Below, piece after piece: positions 1 to 7,260 of a stretch of DNA of 9,400 nucleotides (the stretch's first letter is position 1; each line of letters opens with the position of its first letter). The DNA lies in assembly GCA_041497115.1 (NCBI GenBank), contig JBGQFW010000139.1:1-9400 (forward strand), in the 5' to 3' direction. The position numbers and the translations under genes are program-made. The notes under the pieces were generated by a model. It was not told where the DNA came from. It ran no database searches and saw only the letters and a program-made list of their open reading frames with translations. This DNA is from AR5 sp041497115 (GTDB lineage: Bacteria > Methylomirabilota > Methylomirabilia > Rokubacteriales > CSP1-6).

Positions 1-15
1 CGCGACCGGCGGGTG

Positions 16-1236
16 TCAAGGAGAGCGGCGCACGGACCCCGCCCGCTCGACGAGGCGGAAGAGCGCGATCCCGAGCGCCGTCGAAGCCATGACGGGCGCG
101 GCGACCCGGATCGGGGCGGTGGCGCTGCCGGTGAGATCGCGGACAGCGCCGGCGCCGAACTGCATGACCGTCATCGCGACATAGAACACCGCGTAGTAGA
201 CGCCGAGGGCGGTCGCCAGGCGCTCGGGCGCCACCGCCTTCGGCACGAGCGCCATCACGGCGCCCGGCGGCACGCCGATCGTGAGGCCGAGCAGACAGAA
301 CGCCAGCAGCGGGTGGGCGAGGACGGGCAGCAGCAGCATGACGAGCCCCGCCGCCAGGCTGCCGGCGACGATGACGAGGTTCGGCCGGTCGAGGCGATCG
401 GTGAGCAGACCGCCGAGCGGCACCGAGAGGATCGTCATCCAGATCGCGAGGCTCACGAGGAAGCCGGCCTCGCCGAGCGAGACGCCTTGGGCCATCAGCA
501 TGCCGGGCCCGAACGCGATGACGGCGACGAGGCTCGCGTTGAAGGCGCCCCAGGCGGCGCCCGCGCTCACGGCGAGCGCGAGGTCCCGCGCCGAGAGCCG
601 CGCGCGGCCCGCGGCCGCCGCCGGCACGCGCTCGGGCGGGCGCGGCGGGTCGCGGTACGCGAAGGCGATCAGGACGAGTCCGACGCCCGCGGACAGCGCC
701 GTCGCCGCGACCGCCGTGCGCCACGACGAGCGCGTGGCGAGTCCGCCGAGCGTCGCGGCAGCGAGCCCGAGGCCGACCGGCCAGCTCGTGAGCATGACCG
801 CCATCGCCGTCGATATCTCCTGCCCGGCGAACCAGTCGGCGACCATCTTGGCGAGCACGATGTTCATGAGCACGGCGCCGACGCCACTCAGCAGCCGTCC
901 GGCCACGGCGATCGCGAAGCCGTGGCTGCCGGCGGTGACGAGGCCGCCCACGATCATGAGCGCGAGGCTCCCGATCACCGCGCGGCGTTCGCCCAGGCGC
1001 TGGCCCAGCATGCCGCCGGGCACCGCCAGGAACGCGCCCGGCAGCATGTAGAGCCCGATGAGCCAGCCGAGCTGCGCCCAGGTGAGGCCGAGCTCGGGAA
1101 CGAGAAGCGGCCCCACGGAGGCGACGGACTGGAACTGATATCCCATCGACGTGCGTGTGACGAAGATGATCGCCAGCGCCGCCCAGCGGTTGGCCATGTG
1201 GCGGAGATCATAGCGGAGGCGCGCCCCCTCGGCCAT
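16..1236 (-). CDS. MFS transporter, 12 transmembrane helices
   Basis: This is a major facilitator superfamily permease of 406 residues that probably moves a small solute across the inner membrane, driven by an ion gradient; the substrate cannot be read from the sequence. It is hydrophobic throughout, with about 12 helices in two halves. The motif A loop between helices 2 and 3 is at residues 75-85 (G-M-L-G-Q-R-L-G-E-R-R). A second copy is in the other half at 275-284 (G-G-L-L-T-D-R-L-D-R). A basic, proline-rich cytoplasmic linker around 195-217 separates the halves. Start choice is uncertain. The ATG at 1236 has a GGAGGGAGG tract upstream but at a long 12-nt spacing. The in-frame ATG at 1197 (M-A-N-R-W) lies closer to helix 1, as in many relatives, but has no Shine-Dalgarno. 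The gene is divergent from the family 5 binding protein, so co-regulation is possible. The fold is certain; a more specific subfamily (for example CynX/NimT-like) is only an impression. Confidence 0.88.
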   Translation of the reverse strand: MAEGARLRYDLRHMANRWAALAIIFVTRTSMGYQFQSVASVGPLLVPELGLTWAQLGWLIGLYMLPGAFLAVPGGMLGQRLGERRAVIGSLALMIVGGLVTAGSHGFAIAVAGRLLSGVGAVLMNIVLAKMVADWFAGQEISTAMAVMLTSWPVGLGLAAATLGGLATRSSWRTAVAATALSAGVGLVLIAFAYRDPPRPPERVPAAAAGRARLSARDLALAVSAGAAWGAFNASLVAVIAFGPGMLMAQGVSLGEAGFLVSLAIWMTILSVPLGGLLTDRLDRPNLVIVAGSLAAGLVMLLLPVLAHPLLAFCLLGLTIGVPPGAVMALVPKAVAPERLATALGVYYAVFYVAMTVMQFGAGAVRDLTGSATAPIRVAAPVMASTALGIALFRLVERAGSVRRSP

Positions 1237-1277
1237 GCGCCGTGCTATCCTCCCTCCGTTTCCGCAAGGAGGTCTCC
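1237..1277. promoter_or_regulatory. Short divergent intergenic region with two opposed Shine-Dalgarno tracts
   Basis: Only 41 bp separate the divergent MFS and binding-protein genes if the MFS gene starts at 1236. The plus strand carries AAGGAGGT at 1266-1273, four bases before the ATG at 1278; this decides that start over the earlier ATG at 1242. The minus strand reads GGAGGGAGG from 1257 to 1249. CCTCC at 1253-1257 can pair with GGAGG at 1268-1272 across a 10-nt loop, which would hide the plus-strand ribosome binding site in a transcript starting upstream. I found no convincing -35/-10 pair, so at least one promoter probably lies inside a coding sequence. Confidence 0.5.
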
Positions 1278-2936
1278 ATGGCCGATCGCGTGACGCCGCA
1301 GAGCCTCACCCGTCGTGACCTGCTCAAGCTGGGAGGGGTGGCGATCGCCGCCGAGGCGGGCCGGCCGCTCTTCGGCCACGGCACGGCGGACGCGCAGACG
1401 CCCAAGCGCGGCGGGGTCTTCCGCATCCGGGGCGAGGACGCCTCGACCGGCTTCGATCCTCATCTCGCGTCGAACCACCACCGGATCGCGACGAACCTGT
1501 CCTTCACCCACAGCCGCCTCGTGAAGGTGAAGGCCGGTCCCTCGATCGTGCCGGGTACCCTGCCGATCGAGCCGGACCTCGCCGAGTCCTGGACCCAGCC
1601 CAACGATCGGACGTACGTGTTCAAGCTCCGCAAGGGTGTCCGCTGGCACGCCAAGCCCCCCGTCAACGGCCGTGAGCTGACGGCCGAGGACGTGAAGTAC
1701 ACTTACGAGCGCTTTCTCTCGATCAAGGGCAACCCGAATCGCTCGATGCTCGGCCAGGTCGAGAAGATCGACGCGCTCGACCGGTACACCGTTCGGTTCG
1801 CGCTCAACGAGCCCTTCGGCTGGTTCCTCGACTACCTGGCGGCGACCGTCATGTGGGTCGTGCCCCACGAGGCGGTGGAGCAGTTCGGTGACCTGCGGCG
1901 CCCGGAGGCGTGCATCGGCACCGGGCCCTGGATGCTCGAGCGCTTCGAGCCGAACGTCCGGCTCACCTTCGTGCGCAACCCGAACTACTTTCTCCCCGGG
2001 CTGCCCTACGCGGACGCCGTCGAGGTCACCGTGGACGAGGATCCGTCCTCGCGGCTCGCCGCCTGGCTCGCCGGAAAGTACGACTTCGCGCCCGAGTACG
2101 GCCAGTGCGTGCGGCGCCTCGACCTCGAGGTCGCGAAGAAGCAGAAGCGCGACCTCAAGACGCAGGACTTCGTCGTGCTCTTCGGTGGCATCACGATGAT
2201 GAAGCTCGACCGCGAGCCGTTCCGGGACGTCAGGGTCCGCCGCGCCGTGGCCATGGCAAGCAACTGGAAGGAGGTCCTCGAGACCAATGCCTGGTCGCTC
2301 GGGCAGGGGGCTCCGAACCCCGCCGTGCCGGCCGCGCTCCGGGAGTGGGCGATCCCGATCAACCAGCTCACCCCGGAGGGCCGGCGCCTCTACGAGCAGA
2401 ACACCGGCGAGGCCCGGCGGCTCCTGGCCCAGGCCGGCTTTCCGACCGGGCTCAAGGTTCCGCTCGAGGCGACGCTTCAGTGGAGCCCCGACTACGTGGA
2501 CAATCTGCAGGTCGTGATGCGCAACTGGAAGGACGCGGGGATCGAGACCGAGCTCCGGAGCAAGGAGTTCGGGGCGTTCATGGCGAGCGTGATCTACGGG
2601 AAGTTCGACAAGATGGCCCACAGCCTCCGCGGCGGCACGCCGATCGCCGACATCACCCTCTACGGTGGCCACATGCCGGGCGAGGCGCTGAACTCCTCGG
2701 GTGTCAACGACCCGAAGCTGACCGAGATGATCCGGCTCCAGCGGCGGACGCTCGACGCCGCGAAGCGGCGTGAGATCGTCTACGACATCCAGCGCTACCT
2801 GGCCGAGCAGGTCTACTACTACTACGATCCGTCCGCCAGCACGGTGGCCGCCTGGGAGCCGTACGTGAAGAACTTCGCGCCGAATCTCGGCCACGACTAC
2901 GGCGGCCGCCTCATGGCGGCGTGGCTCGAGAAGTGA
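1278..2936 (+). CDS. ABC transporter solute-binding protein, family 5 (peptide/nickel/opine type)
   Basis: This is a 552-residue periplasmic binding protein that would deliver a peptide-like or other organic ligand to an ABC permease. The N-terminus looks like a Tat signal: T-R-R-D-L-L-K at residues 11-17, then a hydrophobic stretch and a likely cleavage after A-D-A at 39. The mature part has the family 5 signature region, E-S-W-T-Q-P-N-D-R-T-Y-V-F-K-L-R-K-G-V followed by an L-T-A-E-D-V-K-Y-T-Y-E-R motif. Its length is normal for the family. The start at 1278 is fixed by a strong AAGGAGGT four bases upstream. The oddity is context. The next genes, 35 bp downstream, are a family 1 sugar-type importer, and no DppB/DppC-type permease or DppD/DppF-type ATPase is in the window. 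It may work with permeases elsewhere or act in sensing. The ligand is unknown. Confidence 0.93.
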   Translation: MADRVTPQSLTRRDLLKLGGVAIAAEAGRPLFGHGTADAQTPKRGGVFRIRGEDASTGFDPHLASNHHRIATNLSFTHSRLVKVKAGPSIVPGTLPIEPDLAESWTQPNDRTYVFKLRKGVRWHAKPPVNGRELTAEDVKYTYERFLSIKGNPNRSMLGQVEKIDALDRYTVRFALNEPFGWFLDYLAATVMWVVPHEAVEQFGDLRRPEACIGTGPWMLERFEPNVRLTFVRNPNYFLPGLPYADAVEVTVDEDPSSRLAAWLAGKYDFAPEYGQCVRRLDLEVAKKQKRDLKTQDFVVLFGGITMMKLDREPFRDVRVRRAVAMASNWKEVLETNAWSLGQGAPNPAVPAALREWAIPINQLTPEGRRLYEQNTGEARRLLAQAGFPTGLKVPLEATLQWSPDYVDNLQVVMRNWKDAGIETELRSKEFGAFMASVIYGKFDKMAHSLRGGTPIADITLYGGHMPGEALNSSGVNDPKLTEMIRLQRRTLDAAKRREIVYDIQRYLAEQVYYYYDPSASTVAAWEPYVKNFAPNLGHDYGGRLMAAWLEK

Positions 2937-2959
2937 AGGGCCTGCTGGTGCACCTGACG

Positions 2960-2966
2960 AAAGGAG
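2960..2966 (+). promoter_or_regulatory. Ribosome binding site that sets the start of the sugar-binding protein gene
   Basis: AAAGGAG lies five bases before the ATG at 2972. It supports that start, which begins directly with a Sec signal peptide, over the in-frame ATG at 2921. The earlier start would overlap the upstream gene and add 17 residues before the signal sequence. Confidence 0.8.
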
Positions 2967-2971
2967 CGGGT

Positions 2972-4234
2972 ATGCGTGGGTGGCGCGTGATCGTGGTGGC
3001 GGCGCTGGCGGCGGTGGCCCTGGCGGTGCCGTCGAGCTGGGCCCAGCCCAAGAAGCTGGTCTTCTGGACGCACTGGGAGCAGAACCCGGAGTTCAACAAG
3101 TATTACGAGACGCGCGGGAAGGACTTCGCGCAAAAGTCCGGCTACGAGGTCCAGGTCGTCACCGTGCCGTACCAGGGCTACGAGGCGAAGTACCTCGCGG
3201 CGCTGATCGGCAAGAGCGGCGCGCCCGACATCTTCATGGGCATGACGCACCACTGGTGCGGGCAGTACGACTTCTGCGACAGGATGCCCGCCGACCTCGC
3301 GAAGGTCTGGGACGAGAACCTGCCGAAGTACATCCTCAACGTGGGCCGGTGGAAGGGCGCGCGCTACGGCATCCCGATCGAGCACGGCAACTTCCAGCAG
3401 ATGTACATCGACGCGGACCTCTTCAGGAAGGCCGGCCTCGATCCCGACAAACCGCCGAAGACGCTCGACGACTGGCTGGCGGCGATGAAGAAGCTCACCG
3501 TGCTCGACGCCAGGGGCGAGCCGACCCAGGTCGGCTTCGCGCTCCGCCACAAGGGCCATCCGGTGGGCATCACCGACAAGTTCCTGCCGTTCGCGCACGC
3601 GTTCGGCGCGCGGATGCTGTCGCCGAACCTCGAGAAGGCCACGGGCTTCGCGAACGGCCCGGAGATGGTGTCGGCGCTCCAGTTCTATGCCGATCTCGTC
3701 CAGAAGCACAAGGTCGCGTCGATCGCGTTCCCGACGCCCGAGGACGCCTTCGGCCAGAAGCGCGCGGCGACGATCTTCCGCGAGTCGTGGTTCTTCGGCT
3801 GGGTGAAGAAGAACGCGCCCGATGTCGCCTTCAAGGTGTACGCGCTGCCGTGCGGCAAGACGTGCCCCGGCGCCGGCGCGCTGTTCCCGTGGACCAACAT
3901 GGTCTACAAGAACAGTCCCAACCGGCAGGCCGCGTGGGACTACCTGAAGTTCATCAGCACCGCCAAGGACGATCTCGACCAGCACCAGGCGCAGGGGATC
4001 CTGCCCGTGTGGACGTCGAACCTGGACTCGGCGTACGTGAAGGGCCGCCCCGACTACCAGTCCACGCAGGAGATGCTCAAGCAGCCGGTGCCGCCGGAGT
4101 ACTACCACCCGAAGTCGAACGAGCTGGCCACGGCGTTCGGTGAGGCGGTGGTGGCCGCGCTCTACGGCCGCGGGCAAGCCAAGCCGCTGCTCGACGAGGC
4201 CGCGGCGAAGATGGACCGCATCCTGAAAGACTGA
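2972..4234 (+). CDS. ABC transporter sugar-type solute-binding protein, family 1
   Basis: This 420-residue extracellular solute-binding protein is the ligand receptor of the CUT1-type importer whose two permeases follow. A Sec signal peptide covers residues 1-24: basic M-R-G-W-R, then an alanine/valine/leucine core, with a likely cut after S-S-W-A. There is no lipobox cysteine, so the mature protein should be free in the periplasm. The mature start K-L-V-F-W-T-H-W-E and the later S-G-A-P-D-I-F-M-G segment are typical of family 1 binding proteins. Four cysteines sit in two close pairs, 96/102 and 294/298, which could form disulfides in the periplasm. The ligand is probably a sugar, polyol or related small molecule, but residue patterns do not name it. 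The gene follows the family 5 binding protein by 35 bp and precedes the MalF-type gene by 34 bp, so these genes are probably co-transcribed. Confidence 0.93.
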   Translation: MRGWRVIVVAALAAVALAVPSSWAQPKKLVFWTHWEQNPEFNKYYETRGKDFAQKSGYEVQVVTVPYQGYEAKYLAALIGKSGAPDIFMGMTHHWCGQYDFCDRMPADLAKVWDENLPKYILNVGRWKGARYGIPIEHGNFQQMYIDADLFRKAGLDPDKPPKTLDDWLAAMKKLTVLDARGEPTQVGFALRHKGHPVGITDKFLPFAHAFGARMLSPNLEKATGFANGPEMVSALQFYADLVQKHKVASIAFPTPEDAFGQKRAATIFRESWFFGWVKKNAPDVAFKVYALPCGKTCPGAGALFPWTNMVYKNSPNRQAAWDYLKFISTAKDDLDQHQAQGILPVWTSNLDSAYVKGRPDYQSTQEMLKQPVPPEYYHPKSNELATAFGEAVVAALYGRGQAKPLLDEAAAKMDRILKD

Positions 4235-4242
4235 TCTGCTGC

Positions 4243-4261
4243 CGCGGCTCCTCGCGCCGCG
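4243..4261 (+). promoter_or_regulatory. Intercistronic hairpin between binding-protein and permease genes
   Basis: CGCGGC at 4243-4248 is complementary to GCCGCG at 4256-4261 with a 7-nt loop, giving a stem of six G-C pairs in the 34-bp gap. No T-run follows. The downstream ATG at 4269 lacks a recognisable Shine-Dalgarno. In sugar ABC operons such a stem often protects the binding-protein mRNA and lowers permease expression; that role here is inference. Confidence 0.4.
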
Positions 4262-4268
4262 CTCGTAC

Positions 4269-5138
4269 ATGGACCGCCAGCGGCGGGCGGGACTGCTGTT
4301 CGTCCTGCCCGCCGTCGTGTATTTCGGCTGCGTCTTCCTCGTCCCGCTGATCGAGTCGCTGATCGGCTCCTTCTATCGCACGGTGCCCGGCGGCGCCGGC
4401 CAGTTCGTCGGCACGCGGCTCTACGTGAAGGTGCTGACCGATCCCACGTTCTGGCGGGCGGTCGGCAACACGGTGAGCCTGCTCGTCATGTCGGTGCCGC
4501 TCACGGTCGTGCTCGCGCTCGTCGCCGCGCTCGGCCTGCATCGCCTCCGCAGCCTCCGCTGGCGCAGCGCGTGGAGCGCGATGTACTTCCTGCCGTTCTC
4601 CGTCTCCCTCGTGGCGGCCGCACTGGTCTGGCAGTGGATCTACGATCCCGTCTACGGCGTGCTCAATCATGTCCTCGGCACGCTCGGCCTGCCGCCGCTC
4701 AGGTGGCTGCAGAGCCTCGACCTCGTGCGGCCGTCGCTGGCGCTGGTGAACGTGTGGGCGCGGCTCGGCTTCGACACGGTCATCTTCCTGGCCGCGCTCC
4801 AGGCGATCCCCGGCGAGTACTACGAGGCGGCGGCCATCGACGGCGCCGGCGCCGTGCAGGCGCTGCGGCGCATCACGCTGCCGCTGCTCAATCCGCAGAT
4901 CGTCATGGTGGTGATGCTCGAGCTGATCTTCAACTTCAAGATCTTCGACACCGTGTACGCGACGACGCAGGGCGGGCCCGCGGGCGCGAGCCAGACGGTG
5001 ATCATGCTGCTCTACGACACCGCCTTCAAGTTCTTCCGGCTGGGCGACGCCTCGGTGATGGCGGTCTTCGTCTTCGTCGCGCTGCTGCTCGCCACGCTGC
5101 TGCAGTGGCGGCTCTTCCGCCGCCAGGTCGAGTATTGA
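4269..5138 (+). CDS. Sugar ABC transporter permease, MalF type
   Basis: This 289-residue inner-membrane permease is one half of the CUT1 translocation pore. Six hydrophobic segments are visible, the first starting at about residue 8 (L-L-F-V-L-P-A). The EAA loop that docks the ATPase is clear: E186-A187-A188, I-D-G and then A-G at 193-194, followed by L-P-L-L-N-P. The window has no partner ATPase, so a shared MsmK/UgpC-like subunit from elsewhere would be needed. The ATG at 4269 is the only reasonable start: no in-frame ATG, GTG or TTG lies between it and the preceding stop. No Shine-Dalgarno precedes it, and translation may be coupled to the upstream gene. The 3' end overlaps the MalG-type gene by four bases. 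Confidence 0.94.
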   Translation: MDRQRRAGLLFVLPAVVYFGCVFLVPLIESLIGSFYRTVPGGAGQFVGTRLYVKVLTDPTFWRAVGNTVSLLVMSVPLTVVLALVAALGLHRLRSLRWRSAWSAMYFLPFSVSLVAAALVWQWIYDPVYGVLNHVLGTLGLPPLRWLQSLDLVRPSLALVNVWARLGFDTVIFLAALQAIPGEYYEAAAIDGAGAVQALRRITLPLLNPQIVMVVMLELIFNFKIFDTVYATTQGGPAGASQTVIMLLYDTAFKFFRLGDASVMAVFVFVALLLATLLQWRLFRRQVEY

Positions 5139-5959
5139 AGGCGCCGCGGCTCGGCTGGCTGACGGGGGCGCTGGTGGCGGCGGGCGCGCTCTGCGTGGTG
5201 TTTCCGTTCTTCTGGATGGCGGTCACGTCGCTCAAGACGGTGCCCGAGGTCCAGCGGCTGCCGCTCTCGATCTTCCCCGACCGCTGGAGCAACCTCGACA
5301 ACTACCGCGAGGTCTTCCAGCGCCAGCCGTTCGGCCGCTTCCTGCTCAACAGCGCCCTCGTCGCCTCGATCGCCGCGCTCTCGAGCGCCGTCGTGTCGTC
5401 GCTGGCCGGCTACGGCTTCGCGAAGTTTCGCTTCCCCGGCCACGGCGTGCTCTTCTTCGGCATCGTCGGCATCCTCATGGTGCCGTTCCAGTCCGTCGTG
5501 GTGCCCCTCTATCTCTGGATCAACCGGCTGGGGCTGCTCGACACGTACGCCGGCATCGTCGCGCCGGACCTCGTGAGTGTCTTCGGCGTGTTCCTCATGC
5601 GCCAGGCGATCGAGGTCGTGCCGAGCGACTATGTGGACGCCGCGCGCATCGATGGGGCGGGGGAGTTCGGGATCTTCTGGCGCGTGATCCTGCCCGCCGT
5701 GAAGCCGGCCATCGCGACCCTCGTGATCGTGAAGTTCATGTGGACGTGGAACGAGCTGTTCTGGCCGCTCGTGGTCGTGAACTCGCCGACCATGAAGGTG
5801 GTGACGCTCGGCCTCGTGAGCTTCACCAACATGTACTTCATCGAGTACAACCTCGTCACCGCCGCCGCCGTGGTGAGCGTGCTGCCGATCCTCGCCGTTT
5901 TCCTCGCCTGCCAGAAGTGGATCGTGCGCGGCGTGGTCATGAGCGGCCTCAAGGGCTGA
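5135..5959 (+). CDS. Sugar ABC transporter permease, MalG type, TTG start
   Basis: This 274-residue inner-membrane protein is the second half of the CUT1 pore. Six hydrophobic segments are visible, starting with L-T-G-A-L-V-A-A-G-A-L-C and V-F-P-F-F-W-M. The EAA loop appears as D168-A169-A170, R-I-D-G174-A-G176, with Asp replacing the usual Glu, followed by L-P-A-V-K-P. The C-terminal T-W-N-E-L-F-W-P-L segment is typical of MalG proteins. The open frame extends far upstream, but that part is a shadow of the MalF gene. I place the start at TTG 5135, where TTGA overlaps the MalF stop codon, a usual arrangement for translational coupling; it gives a family-normal length and a short basic N-terminus before helix 1. 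GTG at about 5174 is a weaker alternative that would clip helix 1. The gene ends two bases from the end of the convergent NADH dehydrogenase gene. Confidence 0.9.
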   Translation: MKAPRLGWLTGALVAAGALCVVFPFFWMAVTSLKTVPEVQRLPLSIFPDRWSNLDNYREVFQRQPFGRFLLNSALVASIAALSSAVVSSLAGYGFAKFRFPGHGVLFFGIVGILMVPFQSVVVPLYLWINRLGLLDTYAGIVAPDLVSVFGVFLMRQAIEVVPSDYVDAARIDGAGEFGIFWRVILPAVKPAIATLVIVKFMWTWNELFWPLVVVNSPTMKVVTLGLVSFTNMYFIEYNLVTAAAVVSVLPILAVFLACQKWIVRGVVMSGLKG

Positions 5960-5961
5960 GG

Positions 5962-7233
5962 TCAGCCTCGGCCCTTCCCCTTCCATGGTCCGGTGATCAA
6001 CCGGGCGCCACGGTGCCAGGTGAGATAGGCCCACGCCCATTCGAACAGCACCAGGAAGCGGTTGCGAAACCCGATCAAGAACATGATGTGCACGAGGAGC
6101 CACACGAGCCACGCGAGCAGCCCTGAGAGCTCGAGTCGACCCAACACCGCGACGGCTGCCGCCCGCCCGATCGTCGCCATGTTGCCCTTGTCGCGGTAGC
6201 GGAACGGGCGGGTCGGCTGGCCGCGGAGCCGCCGCAGCACGTTGTCCGCGACGACGCGCCCCTGCTGGATGGCCACGGGCGCCACACCCGGGAGCGGCGC
6301 GTCCGTCTGATGCAGGAACGCGCACATGTCACCGATGGCGAAGGCCTCGGGATGATCCGGGATCGAGAGGTCTGGCTCGACGAGGACGCGGCCGGAGCGG
6401 TCGAGGGGCACGCCGAGGGTCCGGGCCAGCGGCGCGGCGGCTACGCCCGCGGCCCAGAGTACGGTGCGGGCGCGGATCTGCTCGCCGCCGAGCCACACCG
6501 CGTCCGCGGTCACGCGCGTGACGATGGCCTGGGTGCGCACCTCGACGCCGAGACGCCGAAGCGCGTCCTCCGCGCGACGCGACAGCGACTCGGGGAAGGT
6601 GGCGAGGATGCGCGGCCCACCTTCGAGGAGGATGATGCGCGCCTTGGTCGGGTCGATGAGGCGGAAATCGCGCGCGATGGTCTGGCGCGAGATCTCGCCG
6701 AGGGCGCCCGCCAGCTCGACGCCGGTGGGACCGCCCCCGACGACCACGGACGTGAGGAGCGCGCGCTGCTCAGCGCCGTCGCGCTCGCGCTCGGCGGCCT
6801 CATAGGCGAGCAGGACGCGGCGGCGGATCTCCAGCGCATCCTCCAGGGTTTTGAGCCCCGGAGCGAACACCTCCCAGTCGTCGTGGCCGAAGTAGGAGTG
6901 GCTGGCTCCGGCCGCGAGGACCAGCGCGTCGTAGCCGATCTCGCCTCGATCGAGCACGATACGGCGGTCAGCCAAATCCACCCTTGCGACGTCTGCGAGG
7001 AGGACTGTGATGTTGGCGGCCCGACGCAGGATGGAGCGGAGCGGGACCGCAATGTCGGCGGGATTCAACGCCGCCGTGGCGACCTGGTAGAGCAGTGGTT
7101 GGAAGAGATGGTGGTTGCGCCGGTCCAGGAGAGTGACCCGCACGGGCCGACGGGCCAGCGCTCGGGCGGCGTACAGCCCACCGAAGCCGCCGCCCACGAT
7201 CACGACGTGCGCAAGGGTGTTGGGTCGGATCAT
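5962..7233 (-). CDS. ndh: Type II NADH:quinone oxidoreductase (NDH-2), FAD-dependent
   Basis: This 423-residue flavoprotein passes electrons from NADH to membrane quinone without pumping protons and sits on the cytoplasmic face of the inner membrane. The FAD-binding Rossmann motif is G-G-G-F-G-G at 14-19, with an acidic D37 ending the second strand. H-L-F-Q-P-L-L-Y-Q-V-A-T at 42-53 is a family hallmark. The NADH-binding motif is G-G-G-P-T-G-V-E at 166-173. A second FAD contact is A-I-G-D at 299-302. The quinone-site motif A-I-Q-Q-G-R is at 321-326, followed by D-K-G-N-M-A-T-I-G at 348-356. A C-terminal hydrophobic/amphipathic segment at 372-405 anchors it to the membrane. The start M-I-R-P at 7233 sits just before the first beta strand but has no clear Shine-Dalgarno; an in-frame ATG at 7275 would add 14 residues without a better site. 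The open frame reaching 8145 is antisense to the neighbouring gene. The gene is divergent from the propeller-cupredoxin gene. Confidence 0.93.
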   Translation of the reverse strand: MIRPNTLAHVVIVGGGFGGLYAARALARRPVRVTLLDRRNHHLFQPLLYQVATAALNPADIAVPLRSILRRAANITVLLADVARVDLADRRIVLDRGEIGYDALVLAAGASHSYFGHDDWEVFAPGLKTLEDALEIRRRVLLAYEAAERERDGAEQRALLTSVVVGGGPTGVELAGALGEISRQTIARDFRLIDPTKARIILLEGGPRILATFPESLSRRAEDALRRLGVEVRTQAIVTRVTADAVWLGGEQIRARTVLWAAGVAAAPLARTLGVPLDRSGRVLVEPDLSIPDHPEAFAIGDMCAFLHQTDAPLPGVAPVAIQQGRVVADNVLRRLRGQPTRPFRYRDKGNMATIGRAAAVAVLGRLELSGLLAWLVWLLVHIMFLIGFRNRFLVLFEWAWAYLTWHRGARLITGPWKGKGRG

Positions 7234-7242
7234 GGAGGTATG

Positions 7243-7259
7243 TTGGCACGACCCTGGAA
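7243..7259 (+). promoter_or_regulatory. Candidate sigma-54 (-24/-12) promoter for the propeller-cupredoxin gene
   Basis: TTGGCACG at 7243-7250 matches the sigma-54 -24 consensus at all eight positions. After the correct 4-nt spacer, TGGAA at 7255-7259 matches TTGCW at three of five positions; the usually conserved -12 GC reads GA. Transcription would begin near 7270, giving a leader of about 50 nt before the ATG at 7321. No activator gene is visible, so this remains a candidate from sequence only. Confidence 0.33.
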
Positions 7260-7260
7260 C

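Noticed and set aside
13..1293. Long plus-strand open frame (426 codons) over the MFS gene
   Set aside because: Its protein is dominated by R, H, D, E and G with no domain sense, and it is antisense to a clear 12-helix MFS protein. It is a shadow of GC-rich codon bias.
1245..2894. Long minus-strand open frame (549 codons) opposite the family 5 binding protein
   Set aside because: The composition is typical of antisense GC-rich frames and no motif is visible, while the plus strand has a signal peptide, a ribosome binding site and a family signature.
2947..2954. GGTGCACC palindrome between the two binding-protein genes
   Set aside because: It is a single 8-bp palindrome with no extension of the arms and no loop; too short to call an operator or terminator.
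2897..4270. Long minus-strand open frame (457 codons) opposite the sugar-type binding protein
   Set aside because: It is an arginine/valine/histidine-rich shadow without recognisable motifs or ribosome binding site.
4571..5134. Upstream part of the MalG open frame
   Set aside because: It overlaps the whole MalF-type gene in another frame and reads as low-complexity R/A-rich protein. The TTG at 5135 is the sensible start.
5012..6325. Minus-strand open frame (437 codons) spanning the MalG gene and the NDH-2 C-terminus
   Set aside because: It is antisense to MalG and out of frame with NDH-2; its composition is that of a shadow frame.
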